Source: DATENM01 sp045807765 | GTDB taxonomy: Bacteria > Acidobacteriota > Blastocatellia > UBA7656 | DNA length: 64,000 nucleotides | Assembly (NCBI GenBank): GCA_045807765.1 | Contig: JBJMGU010000120.1 | Span: forward strand, 1-64,000 | Reading direction: 5' to 3' | Shown: in pieces, positions 8,711 to 16,599 of the stretch | Position numbering within the stretch: position 1 is the first letter of the stretch | Layout: each line of letters begins with the position of its first letter | Position numbers and translations under genes: made by a program | Notes under the pieces: generated by a model | What the model was told of the DNA's origin: nothing | The model's database searches: none | The model's input: the letters and a program-made list of their open reading frames with translations, nothing else

Positions 8711-9859
8711 TTACGGGACGGATGTGATCTTGCCGAACAGCCCATGCTCTTCGTCGTCGATGCCGGCGGTGAAATAGAGCGTGGTTGTCGGCCCGGCGCT
8801 GCCCCCATTGCCGAAGCCCAGAGCCCAGAGCCCATCAATGGTTATCGGCTGGTTGCTGGTATCGAGCAGAAAGCCGTGGAAGTTTCCGGTCTTCAGATCG
8901 AAGACGGCAATCTGGCCGCTGCCGAACTGGCCGATCAGCACTTGGTTGCTGACGCCGAACGCACCGCCCGGCCCGCCGACGGCGGGGCCGCCGCTGAAAC
9001 CCGGCGGTGGGATCACCACTCCCCACGGCGCATTCATCCACATGCCGGATTGCAGGCGCAGCAGCAGATTACCAGCCGAGTCAAAGGCATCAACATAGCC
9101 GAACCCCGGCCCGGCGACCTCGTCCTCTTTGTCGGCGTCTTGTTTGGCGTAGGCGACAAAGAGCATGCCGCCCGCCGCTTGCACATTGAAGGGGGCGAAC
9201 CCTGCCGGCAGCGCCGGGTCGGAAAAGGCGCCCACCGGCAACGTCACCGGCATATAGTTTCTATCAAAGACTTCGACCATGCCCGCGTAAAAATTGGCGG
9301 CATAAAGGTAGTTGGCGCCATTGATTTGCGCGATGGTGATCCCCTTATAGATCGCTGAACCGTTGCGGTTCACCCGCAAAACGGCGCTGGTGCCACTGCT
9401 CCAACCGGAGATCGTTCCCTCTTCGGTGTCAAAGATGAAGCGGTCGCCAAAGAAGTCTGAACCGCCGTTGAAGACGACGCCGGTGGGCGCAGAAGGCGGC
9501 GTCCCTCCGGGCGGCACAGGGATCGTCACGACCAGCGGCACAATGCCGCCGGAGCCGTTATACAGCGTCGAAACACCGGTGCCATTATCGGCTACCCACC
9601 ACGGGCTATTTGAGCTGCGGGCCAGTCCCCAGGGATTAACCAGATTCGGGTCGGTCGTCGGAGCAAGTCCCGGCACGTCCGACACCAGGTTGGTCTGTTG
9701 ATAATGCTGCGCCGCGGCGCTGGTGGAAAGACAGAGGGTCATTCCAACAGTCAGCGCAAAGGTGATGACGGTCATCATAAACCTTCGGGTCGAAGATAAC
9801 CGATTGGCTTTGTGATCTACGGTAATTTGTTCAGGCGAGCGGAAAAGGTTGGTAAGCAT
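8711..9859 (-). CDS. secreted TIGR03118-like beta-propeller protein
   Basis: 382 residues from ATG 9859, which has GAGGG upstream; a TTG further upstream would add 11. After a signal region (MTVITFALTVGMTLCLSTSAAAQ) comes a repetitive beta-rich domain with NPWGLARSSNSPWWVADNGTG, FIFDTEEGTISGW and NAPWGVVIPP, typical of the TIGR03118 family of NHL-like extracellular proteins. Family members lack an assigned biochemical role. It ends in HGLFGKITSVP with no membrane anchor or sorting signal. Confidence 0.7.
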   Translation of the reverse strand: MLTNLFRSPEQITVDHKANRLSSTRRFMMTVITFALTVGMTLCLSTSAAAQHYQQTNLVSDVPGLAPTTDPNLVNPWGLARSSNSPWWVADNGTGVSTLYNGSGGIVPLVVTIPVPPGGTPPSAPTGVVFNGGSDFFGDRFIFDTEEGTISGWSSGTSAVLRVNRNGSAIYKGITIAQINGANYLYAANFYAGMVEVFDRNYMPVTLPVGAFSDPALPAGFAPFNVQAAGGMLFVAYAKQDADKEDEVAGPGFGYVDAFDSAGNLLLRLQSGMWMNAPWGVVIPPPGFSGGPAVGGPGGAFGVSNQVLIGQFGSGQIAVFDLKTGNFHGFLLDTSNQPITIDGLWALGFGNGGSAGPTTTLYFTAGIDDEEHGLFGKITSVP

Positions 9860-9964
9860 GGGGGTCCCTCGACTTTCGATTAACGAAATCAAGCGTCCAC
9901 CGATAGTGAGGATATAAAATTCTCCCGGAAACCCAATGGCAAGTCAATTGTAACTCGGAATTCT

Positions 9965-10225
9965 TTGCTGAAGCTGAAGTTCATCCTGGCCTCCTACAAC
10001 TGCGGCCCCGGCCACGGCGACGACGCGCAACGCCTGACTGAAAAGTACGGCGGCAACCCGAAGTCGTGGGAAGATGTCCCTCACTGGCTGCTACAGAAGT
10101 CGTCGCATCAATACTCGACCGACCCGGTGGTGCGGTTCGGCTTCTGCCGCGGGCTTGAGCCGGTCAATTACGTGACCTTCATTCTCGAACGTTACAATCA
10201 TTACAAACAGTTCGTCTCCGGCTGA
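9965..10225 (+). pseudogene. C-terminal remnant of an MltF-type lytic transglycosylase
   Basis: The 86-residue frame FILASYNCGPGH...DAQRLTEKYGGNPKSW...YGFCRG-like...EPVNYV...I.ERYNHYKQF corresponds to the C-terminal end of the SLT domain of membrane-bound lytic transglycosylase F. The full protein is several hundred residues. The substrate-binding N-domain and the SLT catalytic glutamate are absent, and no upstream frame restores them. It starts with TTG and no clear ribosome site. I read it as a decayed gene fragment. Confidence 0.7.
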
Positions 10226-10263
10226 GACGTTCTTCTTCCATGCCGGCGGGCATTGTAGGCCGT

Positions 10264-12918
10264 CTACTCTGCCCGCAAGGTGATCGCCGGGTCAACGCGC
10301 GCCGCGCGCCACGCCGGCACCCAGCAAGCGACCGCCGATACGCTCGCCAGCAGCGCCATGACGCCGAGGTAGGTAAGCGGGTCGAGACGCGAGACGCCGA
10401 ACAACAGCGACACCAGCGCCTGGCTGGCGGCCACCGCTCCGCTCACTCCGATGACCATGCCCAGCATGGTCATCGTCATCCCCTGGCGAATCACCAGCGC
10501 CAGGATGTTGCCGCGGGTCGCGCCCAGCGCCAGCCGCACGCCGATCTCGCGCACGCGCTCGGTGACGCTGCCCGATAGCACACCGTAGATGCCCGTCGCT
10601 GCCAGCACCAGCGCCACGAGACCGAACGCTTCGAAGAGGGTCAGCGCGAAACGGCGCACGGCTGCCGATGCGGCAAGCAGGTCGTCCATCGTCGCGACTT
10701 TTACAATCGGCTGATCTTTATCCACAGACCAGATGGCTTTTCTGACGGCGGGCGCGAGCGCCGCCGCATCGCCGCGGGCGCGAACCACCAGCCACCGCGC
10801 CCTGTCTGCGAAAGGCTGCCACTGCGCGTTTGTAATGTAGACCGCATCCGTTTGATCGACCGCAAGCGATGTCTGTCTCACGTTGCCGACGACGCCGACG
10901 ACCGTATTCCACGGTCCCGTGGTCGGGCCGATGCGCAACCGCTGGCCAATCGGGTCTTGATCGAGAAACTTGCTTTTCGCTAACGATTCGCTGATCAGCA
11001 CCGCTGGCGGCGCCGCGGCGTTGTCGTGCTCGTCGAGCAAACGGCCACGGCGCAGCGGGATGGCCATAGCCTCGAAGTAGCCAGGGCTCACCGCATACCG
11101 CAAAGCGCCGTTATCGGCTTCGGAGCTACCCGTCGGGCTCGACTCGAAATGCACGCCATAGCCGTCTTCAAGATCGCCGCTCAGCGGCAACTGGCTGGTG
11201 AAAGCCGCCTCGGTAATACCGGGAAGCCGGCGCACTGCTTCCAGCGCCTGCGTGAAGAACAGATTGGTGGTTTCGTCGTTGAAGCGCTGTCCGGCGGCCT
11301 GCACTTGTATGGCGACCAGGTGCGACGTATCGAATCCGGGGGCAATCGCAAACAGACGTTGCATGCTGCGTAACAGCAGACCGGCGCCGACCAGCAGCAC
11401 CAGCGCCAGCGCGACCTCGGCGACGACCAGCGTACGGCGCGTCAACTGATGCCCTCCTGTGCTGCGCCTTGAGCTTTGCTGCAAGCTGCCGTGCAGGTCG
11501 CTGCGCGAGGCGTCCAGCGCCGGAATCAACCCGACGACCAGCCCCATCACGGTAGTAATGCCGAAGGCGAAGGCGAAGACGCTGCCGTTGATGCCTATCG
11601 CGTCAGCGCGCGGCAGCCCCTGTGGACTGAGCGCCACCAATGCCTGTACGCCCATTACTGCCACCACCATGCCGAGCGCCCCGCCGATCACGGCAAGCAG
11701 CAAGCTCTCTGTGAGCAGTTGCCGCATCAATCTTTGGCGACCGGCACCGAGCGCGACGCGCACCGCGAATTCGCCGCGCCGCTGGGCGCCGCGAGCCAGC
11801 AGCAGATTGGTCACGTTCACGCAGGCAATCACCAGCACCAGCACAACCGCGCCAAGCACGGCGAGCAAGGCCGGTTTGACGCCGCCCGTGAGGTCGTCGT
11901 GCAGCGAATTCACCATCAAGCCATTACTGAGGTCGGCGTAGGGCGGCCTGGCGAATTCCGGCACAGGGTGTTGGGCGATGGAATCAATCTCCTGGCGGGC
12001 TTGCTCGATGCCGACGCCCGGACGCAGCCGCCCGACCATGCGCAGGTGATGGCCCCACTCCCGGCTATCAGGTCGGAGCGTCGTGTCATACTGCAAGGGA
12101 GTCCAGACTTCCGCCGTGGGAGTCAGCAGATTCTCGAATGCCGCCGGCATCACGCCGATGACGGTATAGAGGTTGGCGTCGAGCGTGACTTGCTGGCCGA
12201 CGATTGCGCGATCACCGCCGAAGCGCCGCCGCCACAGCTTATCGCCGAGAATGATCACGCGCGGGCCATTCAGTTGATCGTCCGTCGCCTCGAAGTCTCT
12301 GCCCATCGCCGGCGTTACGCCGAGTGCGCGGAAGTACTCGGCGCTGACGCGCTGGCCATTGAATCGTTCAGGCTCGGTCGTGCCGGTCAAGGTCGGCTGC
12401 CAGGGCCGCATCACCGCCAGTTCATCAAACGAATGGCCGCGCTCGGCCAGCTCGCGATAGGTGCCGAAGGTGACGTAGAGGCGCGTGCCTTCGGCGCCGA
12501 AGTCCCAGAGCATTGCGATGCGGTCGGCTTGCGGATAGGGCAGCGGCTGAAACAGGATCGGATTGACGGCGCTGAAGATCGCCGTACACGCGCCGATGCC
12601 GAGCGCCAGCGTCACGACCGCCACCGCCGTAAACCCCGGCGCTTTTCGCAGCATGCGCCGCGCATATCGCAGGTCTTTGAGCGTCGTTTCAATGAACGGC
12701 AGGCCGCGCCGGTCACGGTAGCGCTCTTTTACCTGCTCGACGCCGCCGAACTGGCGCAGGGCGGCGCGGCGCGCTTCGACGGGACTCATCCCGCGCCGCA
12801 GGTTCTCTTCGGTTTCCATCTCCAGATGCGCGCTGATCTCTTCGTCTAGCTCGCGCTCCAGCCGGCTCGTCAATAGCACCGCCCGCAGACGGTGAAAGAA
12901 GATGCGCAGTCCGTTCAT
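10264..12918 (-). CDS. ADOP-family ABC-type permease
   Basis: 884 residues: an N-terminal permease-prefix helix region (ELDEEISAHLEMETEENLRRGMSPVEARR), then two MacB-like periplasmic domains alternating with FtsX-type transmembrane blocks (hydrophobic segments near residues 95-115, 360-450, 500-520, and 760-870). This is the layout of the orphan duplicated permeases expanded in Acidobacteriota, which lack a linked ATPase gene. MacB relatives export lipoproteins, peptides or antibiotics. It begins just three bases after the PadR stop, so the two form an operon. Confidence 0.85.
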   Translation of the reverse strand: MNGLRIFFHRLRAVLLTSRLERELDEEISAHLEMETEENLRRGMSPVEARRAALRQFGGVEQVKERYRDRRGLPFIETTLKDLRYARRMLRKAPGFTAVAVVTLALGIGACTAIFSAVNPILFQPLPYPQADRIAMLWDFGAEGTRLYVTFGTYRELAERGHSFDELAVMRPWQPTLTGTTEPERFNGQRVSAEYFRALGVTPAMGRDFEATDDQLNGPRVIILGDKLWRRRFGGDRAIVGQQVTLDANLYTVIGVMPAAFENLLTPTAEVWTPLQYDTTLRPDSREWGHHLRMVGRLRPGVGIEQARQEIDSIAQHPVPEFARPPYADLSNGLMVNSLHDDLTGGVKPALLAVLGAVVLVLVIACVNVTNLLLARGAQRRGEFAVRVALGAGRQRLMRQLLTESLLLAVIGGALGMVVAVMGVQALVALSPQGLPRADAIGINGSVFAFAFGITTVMGLVVGLIPALDASRSDLHGSLQQSSRRSTGGHQLTRRTLVVAEVALALVLLVGAGLLLRSMQRLFAIAPGFDTSHLVAIQVQAAGQRFNDETTNLFFTQALEAVRRLPGITEAAFTSQLPLSGDLEDGYGVHFESSPTGSSEADNGALRYAVSPGYFEAMAIPLRRGRLLDEHDNAAAPPAVLISESLAKSKFLDQDPIGQRLRIGPTTGPWNTVVGVVGNVRQTSLAVDQTDAVYITNAQWQPFADRARWLVVRARGDAAALAPAVRKAIWSVDKDQPIVKVATMDDLLAASAAVRRFALTLFEAFGLVALVLAATGIYGVLSGSVTERVREIGVRLALGATRGNILALVIRQGMTMTMLGMVIGVSGAVAASQALVSLLFGVSRLDPLTYLGVMALLASVSAVACWVPAWRAARVDPAITLRAE

Positions 12919-12921
12919 CGC

Positions 12922-13263
12922 TTAGCCCTCCGACGGCGCCAGGAACCGTTCGATAATGTCCGCCGCCCGCCGCCAGGTCTTCTCTTCTTCGGCAAGCTGT
13001 TTACGCCCGGCGCGGGTGATCGAGTAATACTTCGCCCGGCGGTTGTTGTCTGAAACGCCCCACTCAGTAGCGATCCAGCCCATCTGCTCCAATTGCAAGA
13101 GCGCCGGGTAGATCGTTCCCTGGTTGAGCTGCAAGAGGTCGCCGCTGGTCTGCTCGATGCGCCGGGCGATGCCATAGCCGTGCAGCGGCCCGAGGCTATC
13201 GAGCGTCTTCAGCACCATCAGGTTGAGGGTGCCCGGCAGAATGTCGTGCTTGTCCTGTCCCAT
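12922..13263 (-). CDS. PadR-family transcriptional regulator
   Basis: 113 residues from ATG 13263, which has AGGAG six bases upstream; eight extra residues are possible. The winged-helix PadR pattern is clear: LMVLKTLDSLGPLHGYGIARRIEQ, GTIYPALLQLEQMGWI, then the wing and ...YYSITRAGRKQL. PadR proteins dimerise through a C-terminal helix and repress their own operon until a ligand binds. It heads the operon with the ADOP permease and probably controls it. Confidence 0.85.
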   Translation of the reverse strand: MGQDKHDILPGTLNLMVLKTLDSLGPLHGYGIARRIEQTSGDLLQLNQGTIYPALLQLEQMGWIATEWGVSDNNRRAKYYSITRAGRKQLAEEEKTWRRAADIIERFLAPSEG

Positions 13264-13280
13264 ATGTCTCCTGTTGATAA

Positions 13281-13322
13281 GCAACACGAGTCTACACTAT
13301 TTCCTGTAGGCAAGCAACACGA
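13281..13322 (-). promoter_or_regulatory. promoter and direct repeats upstream of leftward padR-permease operon
   Basis: The decamer AGCAACACGA occurs twice about 33 bp apart (near 13280-13289 and 13313-13322). On the minus strand a -35-like TTGCTT and -10-like TAGACT are 17 bp apart between them. Spacing of three helical turns suits binding of a PadR dimer pair. Inferred from sequence pattern only. Confidence 0.45.
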
Positions 13323-13362
13323 AAACGAAGGTCACGGCGAACGTCCGCCCGCCAAGCCTTGA

Positions 13363-13407
13363 CATTCTAGGCATCCCTTTCTATGATGCTTTGGCATTCT
13401 AGGCATC
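13363..13407 (+). promoter_or_regulatory. direct-repeat operator upstream of rightward padR-permease operon
   Basis: CATTCTAGGCATC occurs exactly at 13363-13375 and again at 13395-13407, a 32-bp period, just before the rightward PadR gene. The copies differ in sequence from those of the leftward operon, which fits two regulators with separate specificities. Confidence 0.5.
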
Positions 13408-13432
13408 AACGAATCGGAGAGGAGAACGGCGA

Positions 13433-13765
13433 GTGACACAACAGAAGGCCGACCTGTTACAGGGCACACTCGACATGCTGATCCTGAAAGCTGTCAGCCT
13501 CGGGCCGCTGCACGGCTATGGCATCATCCAGCGCATCCGTCAGATGTCGGGCGAGATGCTCCACGTCGAGCAAGGCTCGCTCTACCCGGCGCTCTACCGC
13601 ATCGAGCAGAAGGGCTGGGTCACTTCCGACTGGGACACGCACGAGACTGGTCGCCGCGCCAAGTTCTACAAGCTGACGCGGGCCGGGCGCAAACAGCTCG
13701 AAGCCGAAGAGGCAAGCTGGGATCGTCTTGTGCTGGCCGTCACCAAAGTGCGGCAGGCCACCTGA
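13433..13765 (+). CDS. PadR-family transcriptional regulator
   Basis: 110 residues starting at GTG with GGAGAGGAG upstream. It shows the same PadR winged-helix pattern as its divergent neighbour: LDMLILKAVSLGPLHGYGIIQRIRQ, GSLYPALYRIEQKGWV and ...FYKLTRAGRKQLE. Its gene ends about 14 nt before the second ADOP permease start. It is expected to repress this operon from the direct repeats upstream. Confidence 0.85.
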   Translation: MTQQKADLLQGTLDMLILKAVSLGPLHGYGIIQRIRQMSGEMLHVEQGSLYPALYRIEQKGWVTSDWDTHETGRRAKFYKLTRAGRKQLEAEEASWDRLVLAVTKVRQAT

Positions 13766-13778
13766 AGGGCAGACGCAG

Positions 13779-16439
13779 ATGAAGTGGTTCAATATTCTTT
13801 CAGCCCGTTTGCGCGCGCTGCTCGGGCGCGAGGCGCTGCTCAGCGACATTGACGAAGAGATGCGCCTGCACGTCGAGATGGAAGTCGAGGCCAACATCGC
13901 GCGCGGCATGGCGCCGGACGAAGCGCGCCGCGCCGCGCTCAGAGCTTTCGGCAACCTCGGCGTCATCAGAGACACGGCTTACGAGATCAGGGGAGGGGGC
14001 TTTATGGAAACGCTATTGCAAGACATTCGCTACGGTGCGCGCGTGCTGGTCAAGCACAGAGGGTTCACGGCAGTCGCCGTGATCACGCTCGCTTTAGGCA
14101 TCGGTGCGAACACGGCAATCTTCTCTGTGGTCAACGACCTGCTCTTGCGCCCGCTGCCCTTTCGCGAAGCTGACCGGCTGGTGATGCTGTGGGAGGTCAC
14201 GCCGGAAGGCCGGCACCAGAACACCACTTCGCGCGCCAACTTCCTCGGCTGGCGCGAGCAGAACACCGTCTTCGAAAGCATGGCGGCGTTTTCGGATCAG
14301 CGGGTCAGCCTGACCGGCAATGGCGAGCCTGAAGAAGTCGCATTGCAGCTCGCCACGCCTGAGCTGTTCAGCGTCTTAGGCGTCGAGCCCGCTCTCGGTC
14401 GCGGCTTTACAGAGGAGGACGGGCGCGAGCAAGCGCCCAACGTCGCGGTGCTGGGCTATGGCATCTGGCGGCGGCGCTTCGGCGGTGATCCGCAGATCGT
14501 CGGCCAGAAGATCATGCTCAACACCGTGCCTTGCACAGTGATCGGTGTGCTTCCTGCGCATTTTGAGTGGCACATTCGCAAGCGCTCGGGCACGGGCAAG
14601 CCCGCAGAAATCTGGACGATCCTGGCGATGCCGAAGGAGGGGCCGGCTCTGCTTGGCCGCTTTCTTTCGACCGTGGCGCGCTTGAAGCCCGGCGTCACGA
14701 TGGCGCAGGCACAGGCCGAGATGACGACCATCGCCGCCCGCCTCGAACAGGATAACCGCTACAACAAGGGGTTCACCGCGGAAGTCGTGCCACTGCGCGA
14801 GCAATTTGTCGGCAATGTCCGGCCCGCTCTCTTAATCTTGCTCGGCGCGGTGGCTTTTGTATTGTTAATCGCCTGCGCCAACGTCGCCAATCTGTTGCTC
14901 GCCAGAGCCGCGGCGCGCGAGAAAGAGATTGCCGTGCGCACGGCGCTCGGCGCCGGTCGCCGGCGCATCGTCCGACAGTTGTTGACTGAAAGCCTGCTGC
15001 TCGCCTTGATGGGCAGCCTGCTCGGACTGGGGCTGGCATGGTGGGGCACAGGGGCGCTGGTGGCAATCAGCCCGCGCGACGTCGTCAACCTGCAAGGCGT
15101 CGGCATCAATCTGACGGTGCTGCTCTGGACGCTGCTGGTTTCGCTTTTGACCGGCATCATCTTCGGCCTGGCGCCGGCGATGGAAGCGACGCGCCTGAAT
15201 CTCAACGACGCGCTTAAAGAAGGCGGCAAGGGGGCTGAAGGACAGGGCACCCGCAGCCGCCGCCTGCGCAGTGCGCTGGTGATTGCCGAAGTCGCGCTGG
15301 CGCTCGTGCTGTTGGTGAGCGCCGGATTGCTGATAAAGAGCTTCACCCGCCTGCGCCAGATTGACACGGGCTTCGACACCAACAACGTCTTGACGATGGT
15401 CGTCAACCTGCCGGCCCGCAAGTACAAGGAAGACCCGCAAGTCGTCACCTTCTTCCAGCAAGCGATGGAGCGCATACGGGCGCTGCCCGGCGTGCGCGCC
15501 GCCGGCATGGTGAACTACCTGCCGTTGTATGGAGGGCTGGGTACGACGACCGACTTCACCATCGAAGGTCGGCCCGCCCCGCCGCCGGGCGAAGAACCCG
15601 CGACCAACGTGCGCGTTGCGGATTCTGGTTACTTCGGCGCGATGAATATCCCCTTGCTGCGCGGTCGCAACTTCAGCGAGGTTGAAGACAGCCAGTCGCG
15701 CCACACGGTCATCATCAGCGAATCTATGGCGCGGCAGCACTTCCCTGGCGAAGACCCCATCGGCAAGACGATCACCGTTGATATGTTCGAGAAGCCGAAC
15801 CCGACGCAAATTATCGGCGTCGTCGGTGACGCGCGCTACGACAGCCTGACCGACGCGGCGGAGCCGATGGTCTATTTTCCGCTCCCAGAGCTTACCTACT
15901 CGTTTATGACGCTGGCCATTCGCACCGACAACGATCCGGGGGCGATGACTGCGGCGGTGCGCGACGTGATCCACGCTATAGACGCGGACCAGCCGATCTC
16001 TGACGTGCGTACAATGAATCAAGTGATGGCTACCACACTGGGCCGTGCCCGCTTTAACACGCTGCTGCTCGGATTATTCGCGGGGCTGGCGACGCTGCTC
16101 GCAGGAGTCGGCATCTTCGGCGTGATGAACTACTCGGTGACGTTGCGGACGCGCGAGATCGGCATTCGCATGGCGCTCGGCGCACAGCCCGGCCAGGTGC
16201 TGATGCTCGTGCTCAAGCAAGGTCTTCTGCTTACGACGGTCGGCATCGGCATCGGACTTGGCGGCGCGCTGTTGCTGACGCGGCTGATATCGGGATTGCT
16301 TTTCGGAGTAGCAGCCACCGACCCGATGACCTTTGCCGCCATCGTGCTGCTGCTCGCGGTCGTGTCACTGATAGCCTGCTACATCCCGGCGCGGCGGGCG
16401 ACGCGCCTCGACCCACTGATCGGCTTGCGCTACGAATAA
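13779..16439 (+). CDS. ADOP-family ABC-type permease
   Basis: 886 residues from ATG 13779; the longer frame overlaps padR. Same architecture as the leftward permease: prefix region ...DIDEEMRLHVEMEVEANIARGMAPDEARR, two MacB_PCD-like periplasmic domains, and FtsX-type membrane segments with RARFNTLLLGLFAGLATLLAGVGIFGVMNYSV near the C-terminus. The terminal motif ACYIPARRATRLDPLIGLRYE is the common end of MacB-type permeases. No ATPase gene is adjacent. Together with the 10264-12918 gene it forms a divergent pair of PadR-permease operons, presumably from duplication. Confidence 0.85.
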   Translation: MKWFNILSARLRALLGREALLSDIDEEMRLHVEMEVEANIARGMAPDEARRAALRAFGNLGVIRDTAYEIRGGGFMETLLQDIRYGARVLVKHRGFTAVAVITLALGIGANTAIFSVVNDLLLRPLPFREADRLVMLWEVTPEGRHQNTTSRANFLGWREQNTVFESMAAFSDQRVSLTGNGEPEEVALQLATPELFSVLGVEPALGRGFTEEDGREQAPNVAVLGYGIWRRRFGGDPQIVGQKIMLNTVPCTVIGVLPAHFEWHIRKRSGTGKPAEIWTILAMPKEGPALLGRFLSTVARLKPGVTMAQAQAEMTTIAARLEQDNRYNKGFTAEVVPLREQFVGNVRPALLILLGAVAFVLLIACANVANLLLARAAAREKEIAVRTALGAGRRRIVRQLLTESLLLALMGSLLGLGLAWWGTGALVAISPRDVVNLQGVGINLTVLLWTLLVSLLTGIIFGLAPAMEATRLNLNDALKEGGKGAEGQGTRSRRLRSALVIAEVALALVLLVSAGLLIKSFTRLRQIDTGFDTNNVLTMVVNLPARKYKEDPQVVTFFQQAMERIRALPGVRAAGMVNYLPLYGGLGTTTDFTIEGRPAPPPGEEPATNVRVADSGYFGAMNIPLLRGRNFSEVEDSQSRHTVIISESMARQHFPGEDPIGKTITVDMFEKPNPTQIIGVVGDARYDSLTDAAEPMVYFPLPELTYSFMTLAIRTDNDPGAMTAAVRDVIHAIDADQPISDVRTMNQVMATTLGRARFNTLLLGLFAGLATLLAGVGIFGVMNYSVTLRTREIGIRMALGAQPGQVLMLVLKQGLLLTTVGIGIGLGGALLLTRLISGLLFGVAATDPMTFAAIVLLLAVVSLIACYIPARRATRLDPLIGLRYE

Positions 16440-16441
16440 GG

Positions 16442-16517
16442 AACCACAGATGAACACAGATAAACACAGATAGAAAATCTTCTCTTATCCGTGTTCATCT
16501 GTGTTCATCTGTGGTTT
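16442..16517. repeat. inverted word-repeat (ACCACAGATGAACACAGAT family)
   Basis: A 30-nt left arm made of three AACACAGAT-like words (16442-16471) is matched at about 28 of 30 positions by an inverted right arm (16487-16516), with a loop of about 15 nt. It directly follows the permease stop and could act as a terminator stem or a nuclease barrier. Confidence 0.75.
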
Positions 16518-16599
16518 CATTTCCTGCCGTCGTTTCGCTATACTCCTCTTTCAAAGAAATCCCGCAAGATGTGCTCCAATACTCCTGTGAGGTAAGACT

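Noticed and set aside
13433..13765. Second PadR gene as a pseudogene copy of the first
   Set aside because: Both reading frames are intact with full winged-helix motifs and separate operators.
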